Shown piece after piece: positions 20,084-27,439 of a DNA stretch of 33,337 bases. The stretch comes from a virus: positions 1 to 33,337 of the IMG/VR virus record IMGVR_UViG_3300024346_000277; one strand, 5' to 3'. Every line of letters starts with the position of its first letter. Positions within the stretch are counted from its first letter, which is position 1. The position numbers and the translations under genes are program-made. A model generated the notes under the pieces. That model saw only the letters and a program-made list of their open reading frames with translations, did no database searches and was not told the DNA's origin.

Positions 20084-20623
20084 TTAAAGGATTGTCCAAA
20101 TCAGATTACTCCATGTTAGTCCAGCAGGTACGGTATCCCAAGCAAGGGTGGGCGTGACCGCATTCCAAGGTTGTGAGAATCCAACAGGGGAGAAGTATAG
20201 TTCAATGTGGTGGGTGCTTTGGGTGATGACATGGTTGATGCCTTCAATGTAAAGGTTTTTCTGCACGATAGGTGGGGTGCCGTATTTGAAGGTTTTAACT
20301 ACTGCCACGAAATCGCCAATGTCTAGTGTGGATACTGAGTTGCGTTCGGGTGCTGTTAAGGCGTGCATATTTATAGACAGCCCTGTGTACCAAAAGTTGG
20401 GTTCAGTACGAATGAGATAGTCAGCCAATGTGAAAGCATCAGCATTTGTGGCTAGAGGTGCATCTTGAATAATGACGCTTTGAACGCCATAGTTTGTTTG
20501 TGACTCTATTGAGACAACCGTTTGGTCTGTTGGGAATAACTGTGCAGGGTTAGACTCCACAACAACAGTGCAGTCGTTAATAATGCTGTTAGGTCTTATA
20601 GACTGACTCCTAGAAACAGCCAT
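20084..20623 (-). CDS. Minor tail protein, 179 aa
   Basis: Located between the baseplate-type protein and the fibre, as in many siphoviruses. It is beta-rich with NSIINDCTVVVESNPAQLFP, QTNYGVQSVIIQDAPLATN and a repeated 'YFSPVGFSQPWNAV' ending, common in short actinophage minor tail proteins. No catalytic motif. It may be the C-terminal partner of the 267-aa protein; the stop and start of the two are only eight bases apart. Confidence 0.75.
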   Translation of the reverse strand: MAVSRSQSIRPNSIINDCTVVVESNPAQLFPTDQTVVSIESQTNYGVQSVIIQDAPLATNADAFTLADYLIRTEPNFWYTGLSINMHALTAPERNSVSTLDIGDFVAVVKTFKYGTPPIVQKNLYIEGINHVITQSTHHIELYFSPVGFSQPWNAVTPTLAWDTVPAGLTWSNLIWTIL

Positions 20624-20631
20624 TGCAGTGC

Positions 20632-21435
20632 CTATTCATAAGTGACTTCTAGCGTTTCGTATGGTATTTGGTTCGCATCTAGTGGGTCATCGCCGAAGAC
20701 AATAGTGGGAGAAGCAACTGTGCTAGTTGGGGTTCGTGATTCCCAATAAAAAACACCTTCACGGTCTATATACATTCTGCCCTGTTCGGCATTTGCAATA
20801 AGGTCGTTGAAATATGCAAGCGGTGTTTGTGTGCTAATTGCAATACTAGAAAGGTTGGCAACTCCAGTAGCGATAACTGGTGCAGGGATTGGTGGGAAAC
20901 CTACTTCTGTTAAGCCCAAAATCCTATCCACTCTTACCCCCGATGTTTCCGCAGGTGGAGTTAGGTCATTAATGGTGGTTGTGGTGAGGTTTAGGAATGC
21001 ATCAACGGCATCAATCTTTATGATGTTGTGGTAATCCATGCTGAACTCTGTGTTGTACTGGATGATTAAACCAACAAACATAAACTCATCATTGCGAGAT
21101 ATGCGTACAGCACGGCGAGGTTCAAAACCGAGTCTGCCTCTTTCAACATTCCAGTACGGGCTTGCACTATTAGCAACGCTAAACTTGTCTTGTGCTTTTA
21201 AGTCGTCAATAACAATACTGCAAGTGCCAGCACCGAACTGTGCATCTTGACTACTACGCCCCCGTTTAATACTGACATTAAGCACATACTCTGTCACATC
21301 AATGAATGTTGTAGAACCATCTAGGAAGTCTAAGTCAAGAAAGCCTAAGTCATTGTCATCAAGTGTGAAAACATCTTGGTAGAAACCAGCGTCAAGTTCC
21401 ACCTTGTATGTGCCGATGTCGTTTAAGCCAGCCAT
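20632..21435 (-). CDS. Minor tail protein (distal tail/baseplate type), 267 aa
   Basis: Directly after the tape measure, where phages encode distal tail or baseplate hub proteins. Features: DVTEYVLNVSIKRGRSSQDA, AGTCSIVIDDLKAQDKF, GRLGFEPRRAVRISRNDEFM, FVGLIIQYNTEF, and IYIDREGVFYWESRT-like text (RMYIDREGVFYWESR). The R-G-R...f.aGt..i...n...rf and p.r.v.I......f.G.I pattern is typical for this family of actinophage minor tail proteins. Function: probably tail-tip assembly and contact. Confidence 0.8.
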   Translation of the reverse strand: MAGLNDIGTYKVELDAGFYQDVFTLDDNDLGFLDLDFLDGSTTFIDVTEYVLNVSIKRGRSSQDAQFGAGTCSIVIDDLKAQDKFSVANSASPYWNVERGRLGFEPRRAVRISRNDEFMFVGLIIQYNTEFSMDYHNIIKIDAVDAFLNLTTTTINDLTPPAETSGVRVDRILGLTEVGFPPIPAPVIATGVANLSSIAISTQTPLAYFNDLIANAEQGRMYIDREGVFYWESRTPTSTVASPTIVFGDDPLDANQIPYETLEVTYE

Positions 21436-24147
21436 TTAAGTAACCTGAATATCTATCGCACCTGAGCGTCTATTAAACTTGCGAAGTTCAGCAACTAAAA
21501 AATCAGGCAATGTGCTGTCTGCAATCTTGCTGTTAATCGTAATGTTATAAATGTCGCCACCTGAGTTAAGTCTGTCAAGAGGAACAACTGCTTCACTACC
21601 AGACTCGCCAATCATCGCAAGCGTTGGATTATTAACGATGCCGCCCTCTGCCATCATCGGGAAGCCGTTAGGGAAGATACTTGCAAAGTCAAAACCAGAA
21701 AAGTCAATGTTAGAGAAGTCCATGTTAGAGAAGTCAATGCTTGGCAAGACCATCATTCCACCGCTAAAGCCGTTACCACCACCGCCAGTAGTAATTCCTG
21801 CACCAACAAACTGACCTGTATTCGGGTCTATTCCTGTAAGTCTTTGGGCTTCTTCTTCTTGTTTCTTTGTTGTGCCTTTTGCAGCCTGTGACAACCCCTT
21901 TCGGGCATTGTTTAATTCAAGTAACGCCTCTGCCTGTTTTTTATACGCCTCTGTTACTTCATCGGTAGCATCACGCTCTGTCTTCTGAGCATCAGTTAAA
22001 TCTTTAAGTGCGTCTTTGTAAATATCGGAGTCAGTAGCAGCACCATTAATAACTTCGTTTAATTCTTTCTGCTTGTCCAAAACATCTTGATTTGCGTCAG
22101 CCAATGCAATCTTTGCATCTTCTTGGTCAAGGATTGCGGTAGTAAGTTTTTCTTCTGCCGTTTGAATTGCCTCAGGTGTTGCCAACTTCCTTGCTTCAGT
22201 TACTTTGTCTTGTGCATCTTTTTGAGAATCTAATGCGTCTTCAAGTTCTTTCTCTGCTTTAGTAATTGATGATGTGCGCATTGATTTTCGCGCGAGAGCC
22301 ACAGCATTCTGTGCGTCAGCAACTTTCTGTGTAGCAGTAGCCAATTCTGCTTCGGCTTGATTTACAACCTTGCCACTCTTTAAGTCGTTTAATTCTTTTT
22401 GTGCATCAGCAACATTCCTAGTTGCATCACGCAATGACAATGTGGCACGAACGGCTGAACGTTGTGCATCGGCAAGGTCACGAGTAGCCGTAGCAGCCTC
22501 TTTGCTTCCTGCACCGTAGCCTTTGCTTACCTTATTAAACTTATCTTGGGCTACCCGTACATCATCTGTAGCGTTTGCAAGGCTAAGGGTGGCTGTGGCA
22601 ATGCCCTTTGTTGCGTCATTAAAGGCTTTAGTTTCAGAACCAAATAATTTTAGGGCTGAGGTGTATTTTTCAAGGGCTGTCTTGGCTTTATCCATTGCCG
22701 TAGTGTCAGTGTCGTCATCGCCACCACCAGTTTTTTTAGTTTTTTTCTTTGGAAGAATAGCGCCAGCAGTTAATTTAAGTGTTGGTTTTAACTTCCTAAG
22801 TTCATCACCTAGAGACTCCACAGACTTCTTTGCTTTGTTAGAACCAATTTCAAGTTCAGTTAATAACGGAATATCATCAAGAAAAGGCAGTCCGTTATAT
22901 GCCTTAATAAGATAGTTAATTCCCTTTACAAAAGGATTCACAAACGCATCAAGGAAAAAGTTAATGACATACCTTAAAATTGGAATCATTTTGCCAAGCA
23001 CTTCACGGAAACCCTTAAACCTTAAAGCCAATGCAGCAATAATTACAACAACAGCACCAATAAGTGCAGGGATACCGAAGAAGGCAGCATTCATAGCAAT
23101 AGCAGTACCAGTTGCAGCAGTACCAAAAGCAGTCATAGCGATAGTGGCAAGTGTTTGTAGTGCTGTGTAGATACCTGTTGCAAAGTTTAACGCAACCACA
23201 GCAGTTACTACGCCGAAGACAAGGTCACCCCAACCATTTAACTTGCCAAGTGCTTCTAAACCTTGCTCACCTAAATACTTAAAGGCAGCCCCTAATCCTT
23301 CTGTGCCAACAATGTCGGAGAACTTTCTGAATACAGGTATTACCGAGGTGTTCAAGAAACCCAAAATAGTTTTAAAGGCAGGCAGTAACGCTGTTCCAAG
23401 TTCAGCAGAAATGTCCTGAAAAGTGGCAATCAAAGTTCTTTGCATATTGGCAACACCGTCAGAGGTTCGTGAATAGTCGCCCTGTGCAAGTGAAGAGTCT
23501 TTAAGGATTAAAGCGTAGGCAGCCTGAGACTTTGCTAAAACACTTAATGGTCCCTTGCCGTCATACAGTTTAAGTGCCAGTGCTTCTTGTTTAAGGCGCA
23601 CATCGTTTATCGCAATACCAAAGCGTTTAAGTGGTTCTGCTTCGCCTGAAAGACCTGAACGAATAGCCAAAAGTGCTTCTTCAACAGGAACGTTATTAAA
23701 TGATGCAAGGTCTCCAGCGAGTTGCACCATCTTAATACTCATCTGAGAAGCCGCTTCACGGGTTGTGCCGAAGGCTTGAAGCAGGTTTCCGTAGGTTCCA
23801 GCAGCCTCTAATGCTTGCTGATTAGAAATACCCATTGACTGTGCGGCAGTAGAGGCAAAGTCTTTAACTGATTGGGCTGAATCACCAAAAACAACATTAA
23901 TTTTGGACATTGACTCTTCAAGGTTTGAACCAGCATCAATAAGTTTCTTGCCTATTACTCCTGAGACTAATCCTGCTGCAGCACCAAACTTTGCAAAGTT
24001 TTTTATTCCGTTATTAACGGCACTAGTAGTGGTTTGTAAAGCAAAAGCAGTCTTATCTGCGCCAGTTTTTAGTCTCTGAAAGTCTTTTATCGCCTTGTTA
24101 ATGCCTTTGGAATCAAATTCGGAGACAATGTTTACACCTAAAGCCAT
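21436..24147 (-). CDS. Tail tape measure protein
   Basis: At 903 residues the longest gene, placed between tail-tube/chaperone genes and minor tail genes. Order: N-terminal helical part with the phage tape-measure region (LIDAGSNLEESMSKINVVFG, QALEAAGTYGNLLQAF, about 69-130); hydrophobic segments at about 308-376; a long coiled coil with imperfect repeats rich in 'ATxDLADAQ' and 'VADAQ' (about 480-770); then a Gly-rich part with a DFSN repeat and the C-terminal MAEGGIVNNPTLAMIGESGS motif seen in many tape measures. It sets tail length and helps DNA passage; the hydrophobic segments may insert in the host membrane. Confidence 0.95.
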   Translation of the reverse strand: MALGVNIVSEFDSKGINKAIKDFQRLKTGADKTAFALQTTTSAVNNGIKNFAKFGAAAGLVSGVIGKKLIDAGSNLEESMSKINVVFGDSAQSVKDFASTAAQSMGISNQQALEAAGTYGNLLQAFGTTREAASQMSIKMVQLAGDLASFNNVPVEEALLAIRSGLSGEAEPLKRFGIAINDVRLKQEALALKLYDGKGPLSVLAKSQAAYALILKDSSLAQGDYSRTSDGVANMQRTLIATFQDISAELGTALLPAFKTILGFLNTSVIPVFRKFSDIVGTEGLGAAFKYLGEQGLEALGKLNGWGDLVFGVVTAVVALNFATGIYTALQTLATIAMTAFGTAATGTAIAMNAAFFGIPALIGAVVVIIAALALRFKGFREVLGKMIPILRYVINFFLDAFVNPFVKGINYLIKAYNGLPFLDDIPLLTELEIGSNKAKKSVESLGDELRKLKPTLKLTAGAILPKKKTKKTGGGDDDTDTTAMDKAKTALEKYTSALKLFGSETKAFNDATKGIATATLSLANATDDVRVAQDKFNKVSKGYGAGSKEAATATRDLADAQRSAVRATLSLRDATRNVADAQKELNDLKSGKVVNQAEAELATATQKVADAQNAVALARKSMRTSSITKAEKELEDALDSQKDAQDKVTEARKLATPEAIQTAEEKLTTAILDQEDAKIALADANQDVLDKQKELNEVINGAATDSDIYKDALKDLTDAQKTERDATDEVTEAYKKQAEALLELNNARKGLSQAAKGTTKKQEEEAQRLTGIDPNTGQFVGAGITTGGGGNGFSGGMMVLPSIDFSNMDFSNIDFSGFDFASIFPNGFPMMAEGGIVNNPTLAMIGESGSEAVVPLDRLNSGGDIYNITINSKIADSTLPDFLVAELRKFNRRSGAIDIQVT

Positions 24148-24656
24148 TATGCGCCTCTAACAATCTTTGCTTCTACCATTTTGTCTGTCTTGCCGATTAT
24201 CTTTAAAATGTCTGCTTCTACAAGTCCAATATGCTCTCTAACACTAGAATACATGACCCTTGAACGTGTCTTAGGTGGTTTAGATTTTGTTTTAAGATGT
24301 TTGTCTAAGTTTTTAACAAACAAAGAAATGTTGGCACCACCAGCAGAGTCATAAACTGCACCACCAGCGTTACGCTGTTCTAAACGTAAAATGCTGTTCT
24401 TACGCCCAACTACAGCCTTAACACCCTTACGCGCCTTCCCACCGCTATATGCAGGCAATCTAGCCTCACCAAGTCTGGCAGGCGAAGAAGGCCAGTTTTT
24501 TAAAGGTCGGGAAGGGAAATCACTACCAACAGCATTTACTAACTGTTGTGACCCTGACAATAATTCAGTTGAAATAGCCTTATACAAAGTAGGTTCGTAT
24601 TTGCGAAGTTCAGCCAGCAAAGTCTTTAATCCGTGTACTTCAATCGCAGTAGCCAT
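24147..24656 (-). CDS. HK97 gp10-like head-tail/tail assembly protein, 169 aa
   Basis: A basic 169-residue protein starting ATAIEVHGLKTLLAELRKYE, with KAISTELLSGSQQLVNAVGS and a basic C-terminal region. The 'G...L...L......l...l...l...a..i...a....P' beginning is the HK97 gp10/minor-tail-assembly pattern. The gene lies after the tail-assembly chaperone frameshift and overlaps the tape-measure start by one base. Usually gp10-like genes come before the tube, so the position is slightly unusual. Family call is moderate. Confidence 0.6.
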   Translation of the reverse strand: MATAIEVHGLKTLLAELRKYEPTLYKAISTELLSGSQQLVNAVGSDFPSRPLKNWPSSPARLGEARLPAYSGGKARKGVKAVVGRKNSILRLEQRNAGGAVYDSAGGANISLFVKNLDKHLKTKSKPPKTRSRVMYSSVREHIGLVEADILKIIGKTDKMVEAKIVRGA

Positions 24657-24665
24657 AAGACTATC

Positions 24666-25090
24666 TTACTGTTTTCTCATCGTCTTGGAAGCCTGCTTTG
24701 CAAGGTGTGTCACATACTGCGACATTACTGAGATGGTTAAATCGTCTTGCTGCATCACTTCTGACGGTGAAATGTGAAACTCATGTGCTAACTGAACGAT
24801 TGTCCAGTGCAGAGAGCCTACTCCAAAGGGGTTTCACCCGCTTCAGAGTCTTCCCTAACTTCAACCGACTCAACGGTATTAATCCATGCAGGGTCAAAAG
24901 CGTCTTGTGTTTTCATTGTGCGCTTTTCAGAGTGCCAAGCAAGCCAAGCCAAGTCTGTGAGCCGTAGTTCTTCTTCAAACTTAGTCACACTACGATTCCA
25001 AGTGCGTTCAAATGCTACAAAGTCGGGAAACTTTGCGTCTGCATCCCGTTTATCGCCGTTGGCGAATGTAATAGTTAAAGCAATTTTCAT
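24666..25090 (-). CDS. Tail assembly chaperone G-T fusion made by -1 frameshift
   Basis: Translation begins at ATG 25090 and, near the end of the short form, slips one base back on C-CCT-TTG (24830-24824). The new frame continues GVGSLHWTIVQLAHEFHISP, then SEVMQQDDLTISVMSQYVTH and ends at TAA 24668-24666, giving about 141 residues. The extension has the LH...LA.E..ISPSE pattern of siphovirus chaperone T-type domains, has no start codon of its own, and lies directly before the downstream tail genes. Both forms assist tape measure and tube assembly. Confidence 0.85.
24818..25090 (-). CDS. Tail assembly chaperone, short form (G)
   Basis: Unshifted product of 90 residues: KIALTITFANGDKRDADAKF, DFVAFERTWNRSVTKFEEEL, RLTDLAWLAWHSEKRTMKTQ, ending SEAGETPLE before TAG 24818. 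The F..fe...g.s......... R...lawlaw pattern is typical for the first chaperone of long-tailed phages. It is immediately after the tail-tube genes, the usual place. The short form should be the major product. Confidence 0.9.
   Translation of the reverse strand: MKIALTITFANGDKRDADAKFPDFVAFERTWNRSVTKFEEELRLTDLAWLAWHSEKRTMKTQDAFDPAWINTVESVEVREDSEAGETPLE
24824..24830 (-). other. -1 ribosomal frameshift slippery heptamer
   Basis: The minus-strand heptamer CCCTTTG is in the X XXY YYZ phase (C CCT TTG) six bases before the zero-frame stop of the chaperone gene. A one-base backward slip re-pairs both tRNAs on CCC and TTT. The open -1 frame that follows has tail-chaperone-like sequence. Confidence 0.85.
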
Positions 25091-25112
25091 TGTTTTCCTT
25101 CTTTTGTGTTGT

Positions 25113-25520
25113 TTAGACTACTGCTTTTGCCAATGTGCCACCTGTAAAGGTAACGCTAGTCATTGCCAGTTCGCCAACTGCGCCAGCCACAGGAGTATGT
25201 GAAGCGAGGTAGGTTGCTGTAAGGGTGTAGGCAGGGTTCGTTGCAGAAGTGGTTGCACCGTTAGGCTTTACAATCACAGTTGTTGTAGTGCCTACCAATG
25301 GGTACAGCGTGGCTTCAACATTAGAAGCGGCAAAGTCTTGCATGAAGGCAATTTCGCAAGAGTTATTCTGAAGTCCACCTGTGAACTTGTGCCCTGTATC
25401 ACCGAAAGCCGTAATCTCAATTGAGTCATTTTCGTAGTTAAGCGTTACAGAATTAGCGTGGTCAGATAGAACGACTGCGCCTACCGAAATGTATGCATTT
25501 GTTAAAACAAGAGTTGCCAT
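25113..25520 (-). CDS. Major tail tube protein, second copy
   Basis: A 135-residue protein: NSVTLNYENDSIEITAFGDT, FTGGLQNNSCEIAFMQDFAA, SNVEATLYPLVGTTTTV, YLASHTPVAGAVGELAMTSV. The TAFGD..H.F.GGL...s..i.f..d pattern is that of small actinophage tail-tube proteins. It is highly similar over its full length to the gene just upstream and follows it after ten bases. Which copy builds the tube, and whether both are in the virion, cannot be told. Confidence 0.82.
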   Translation of the reverse strand: MATLVLTNAYISVGAVVLSDHANSVTLNYENDSIEITAFGDTGHKFTGGLQNNSCEIAFMQDFAASNVEATLYPLVGTTTTVIVKPNGATTSATNPAYTLTATYLASHTPVAGAVGELAMTSVTFTGGTLAKAVV

Positions 25521-25530
25521 TTGTTATTCC

Positions 25531-25938
25531 TTATGAGTTGGCTTTAACGAGTGTGCCACCCGTAAAGGTTAAAGAGGTCATTGCTAATTCACCAACTGCG
25601 CCTGCAACTGGATTATGAGACGCAAGGTAGGTTGTTGAAACTGTATATCTAGGGTTAGTTGAACTAACTGTTGTGTCCACAGGGATGATTTCAACGGTTG
25701 TGGTTGTTCCTACAAGTGGGTAAATAGTGGCTTCAACATTTGAGGCTGCATAATCTTGCATAAATGCGATTTCAATGCTGTTATTTTGCAAACCGCCCGT
25801 AAAAGTGTGACCACCTGAGCCGAATGCAGTGTTTTCAACTGAGTCCACTTCATAGTTAAGGGTTACGCTGTTTGCACGACTGGCAAGAGCCACCGTATTC
25901 ACTTTAATACTGCAATTAGTAAGTACCAGTTGAGCCAT
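25531..25938 (-). CDS. Major tail tube protein, first copy
   Basis: A 135-residue paralogue of the next gene, same length and no gaps by eye: NSVTLNYEVDSVENTAFGSG, FTGGLQNNSIEIAFMQDYAA, SNVEATIYPLVGTTTTVE, YLASHNPVAGAVGELAMTSL. It differs mostly at surface-like positions near residues 9-22 and 82-95. Start ATG 25938 overlaps the 54-aa gene stop. Tandem duplication of the tube gene can give mixed or two-type tubes. Confidence 0.82.
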   Translation of the reverse strand: MAQLVLTNCSIKVNTVALASRANSVTLNYEVDSVENTAFGSGGHTFTGGLQNNSIEIAFMQDYAASNVEATIYPLVGTTTTVEIIPVDTTVSSTNPRYTVSTTYLASHNPVAGAVGELAMTSLTFTGGTLVKANS

Positions 25939-26102
25939 TATTTTGTGTCCTGTTCTTTAGGTTCAGTTTTGCCTTTTGCTTCTGCGATATGTCCACCTTC
26001 AACAAGAGCGTCAAAATTAACACCCTCAAACTTATCACTATCAACTGTTTCGCCTTGATTGCCAAGACCGCAATTATCTGAAATAACTTTATATTGTGCC
26101 AT
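25938..26102 (-). CDS. Small protein between tail terminator and tail tube, 54 aa
   Basis: Frame from ATG 26102 (TAATG overlap with upstream stop) to TAA 25938, which overlaps the tube-gene start. Product: AQYKVISDNCGLGNQGETVD, KFEGVNFDALVEGGHIAEAK, then a charged tail ending EQDTK. The V...G....G..V....f.g.n...Lv..G.i pattern is common in tiny phage neck-region proteins of unknown role. It is tightly packed within the structural operon. Confidence 0.7.
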   Translation of the reverse strand: MAQYKVISDNCGLGNQGETVDSDKFEGVNFDALVEGGHIAEAKGKTEPKEQDTK

Positions 26103-26509
26103 TATCCGTGAACTTCCACTAAAAACCTAATTTCAAGAAACTCTGCGTCTCCTGCACTTAGGCTTGTAACATCTGCTGATGATTGTACTATTAAAGTTGA
26201 ACAAATGCCACCAAGCGTTTTGTCGGCTTCAATTGCTGCTCTGATACTGCTCGCCCCTGAGTAGGACAAATACCCGTCAAGCAGGGCATCGGCTGTTCTG
26301 TCCGTGTACCTACCCACAACCACAACGATTGTATAATTAAAAACCACATCTCCACCGTTAAATGCTCTGTGGTATGTAACAGAGTTTAAGACAGGAAAAC
26401 CAATTGGTGGGTTTAGTTGGTCAGGCTGATAAGAGTACGCCCGAAGTCCACTAATGGTTGCAAGGCGGGCTTTTAGTCCGTCTGTTACTTGTGTAACGGT
26501 TGCAGGCAT
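26102..26509 (-). CDS. Tail terminator-like protein, 135 aa
   Basis: The sequence ATVTQVTDGLKARLATISGL at the start, then RAFNGGDVVFNYTIVVVVGR, DALLDGYLSYSGASSIRAAI and FLEIRFLVEVHG at the end, matches the alpha/beta pattern of tail terminator (gpU-like) or head-tail joining proteins in actinophages. Position after the connector and before the tube fits. The ATG overlaps the connector stop by one base. Confidence 0.75.
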   Translation of the reverse strand: MPATVTQVTDGLKARLATISGLRAYSYQPDQLNPPIGFPVLNSVTYHRAFNGGDVVFNYTIVVVVGRYTDRTADALLDGYLSYSGASSIRAAIEADKTLGGICSTLIVQSSADVTSLSAGDAEFLEIRFLVEVHG

Positions 26510-27111
26510 TAGGCAATTCCAAATTCACGGTAAGGGTTTAGAAGGTCACGTACGTCAGGGTCAATGGCTCTTACTTGCATTGCCATATCAGCAAAACCTA
26601 CAACTCCAAGTGCAGCGTTTAATCTTGCAAACTGCCTCATTGATAGCAAAATACAGGCTTCACGAATATCATCAGGTATGGCGTTCCAACCCCATTCAGC
26701 AGTGCATTGTACGGTTGGAAAAGATGGTGTCACTTCAAGTGAAAAAGTTTTACCGCTTACCATTCTTGCTTGGCGGTATGGTCGCCCTCTAAGTGGCGCA
26801 TCTGTTGGTTCAAGGATGTAATCCGTACCTTGTGTAATGGTCGTTGCGTAAGTGCCATTAGCGGTAGAGTCCAGTTTAATCGTTACCGATGTTGAAGGTA
26901 AATCAGCAGGAAACACACACAAGTATTCATCGTATGGGTAAATTGGTACGGCGGTACTTGCGGTCTTGTAAAACCATCTTCCGCAGTAGCCGTCTATCCT
27001 TCGTGAAGCACCTTCAATAGAGTTCTCAAGAAGTGTGTCATCCACACTATCAGTAAGTCTAAGTGCTGCCTTTACTTCGGCAAGGGTGCAATATCCATTA
27101 GTTATTGCCAT
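26509..27111 (-). CDS. Head-tail connector (HK97 gp6-like)
   Basis: About 200 residues. The start AITNGYCTLAEVKAALRLTD followed by DDTLLENSIEGASRRIDGYC and GRWFYK is characteristic of head-tail connector proteins, where the N-terminal helical domain docks under the portal. The middle is beta-rich, and the C-terminus is helical (IPDDIREACILLSMRQFARL). ATG 27111 is preferred over an upstream alternative at 27135. It overlaps the 76-aa gene by 14 bases. Confidence 0.88.
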   Translation of the reverse strand: MAITNGYCTLAEVKAALRLTDSVDDTLLENSIEGASRRIDGYCGRWFYKTASTAVPIYPYDEYLCVFPADLPSTSVTIKLDSTANGTYATTITQGTDYILEPTDAPLRGRPYRQARMVSGKTFSLEVTPSFPTVQCTAEWGWNAIPDDIREACILLSMRQFARLNAALGVVGFADMAMQVRAIDPDVRDLLNPYREFGIA

Positions 27112-27328
27112 TACTGTCCTTTGGCTTGCGCCCACGCCTTACAACAGCCTGTTCCATTTCAGGTTCTAGTGCAGCCACCTCAGTAACAACCTCTTTAGAA
27201 GGGCTTAAATATTTGTGGCTAAAACCAAGTTCTGCCAACGCTTCATCAACAGCAGCAATCCTGTCTTTAAGTCCCCTATTTTCATAGCCTTTGCGTTCAG
27301 CCAATAATGCTTCAATGTACTTGCTCAT
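27098..27328 (-). CDS. Small helical protein with AT-hook-like tail, 76 aa
   Basis: ATG 27328 gives SKYIEALLAERKGYENRGLK, DRIAAVDEALAELGF, then an acidic region and RRGRKPKDSNGNN at the end. The N-terminal helix pattern (Y...L..ER.GY..RGL.DR..AVD..L...G) is common in actinophage proteins next to the capsid gene. RRGRKP resembles an AT-hook. The longer open frame upstream lacks support. It may bind DNA or act in head completion; role unknown. Confidence 0.7.
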   Translation of the reverse strand: MSKYIEALLAERKGYENRGLKDRIAAVDEALAELGFSHKYLSPSKEVVTEVAALEPEMEQAVVRRGRKPKDSNGNN

Positions 27329-27376
27329 ATTGTAATGATACATCTTTCTACTGTGGAAAGTAAGCCTTAAATAGAA

Positions 27377-27408
27377 GAAGCCGAACAAGCATTTGCCTGT
27401 CCGACTTC
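27377..27408 (-). terminator. Hairpin downstream of the major capsid gene
   Basis: GAAGTCGGACAGG pairs with CTTGTTCGGCTTC (G-U pairs included) around a short loop; on the minus strand TTCTATTT follows. Located in the 50-base gap after the capsid stop. It probably dampens read-through so that capsid exceeds downstream products, or protects the capsid mRNA end. Confidence 0.6.
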
Positions 27409-27439
27409 AACTAATTTTTAGGTTTTTACAAACTTTGGA

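Noticed and set aside
22462-22915. Plus-strand frames opposite the tape measure
   Set aside because: Antisense shadows of a long coiled-coil gene; no ribosome binding site and no neighbours on that strand.
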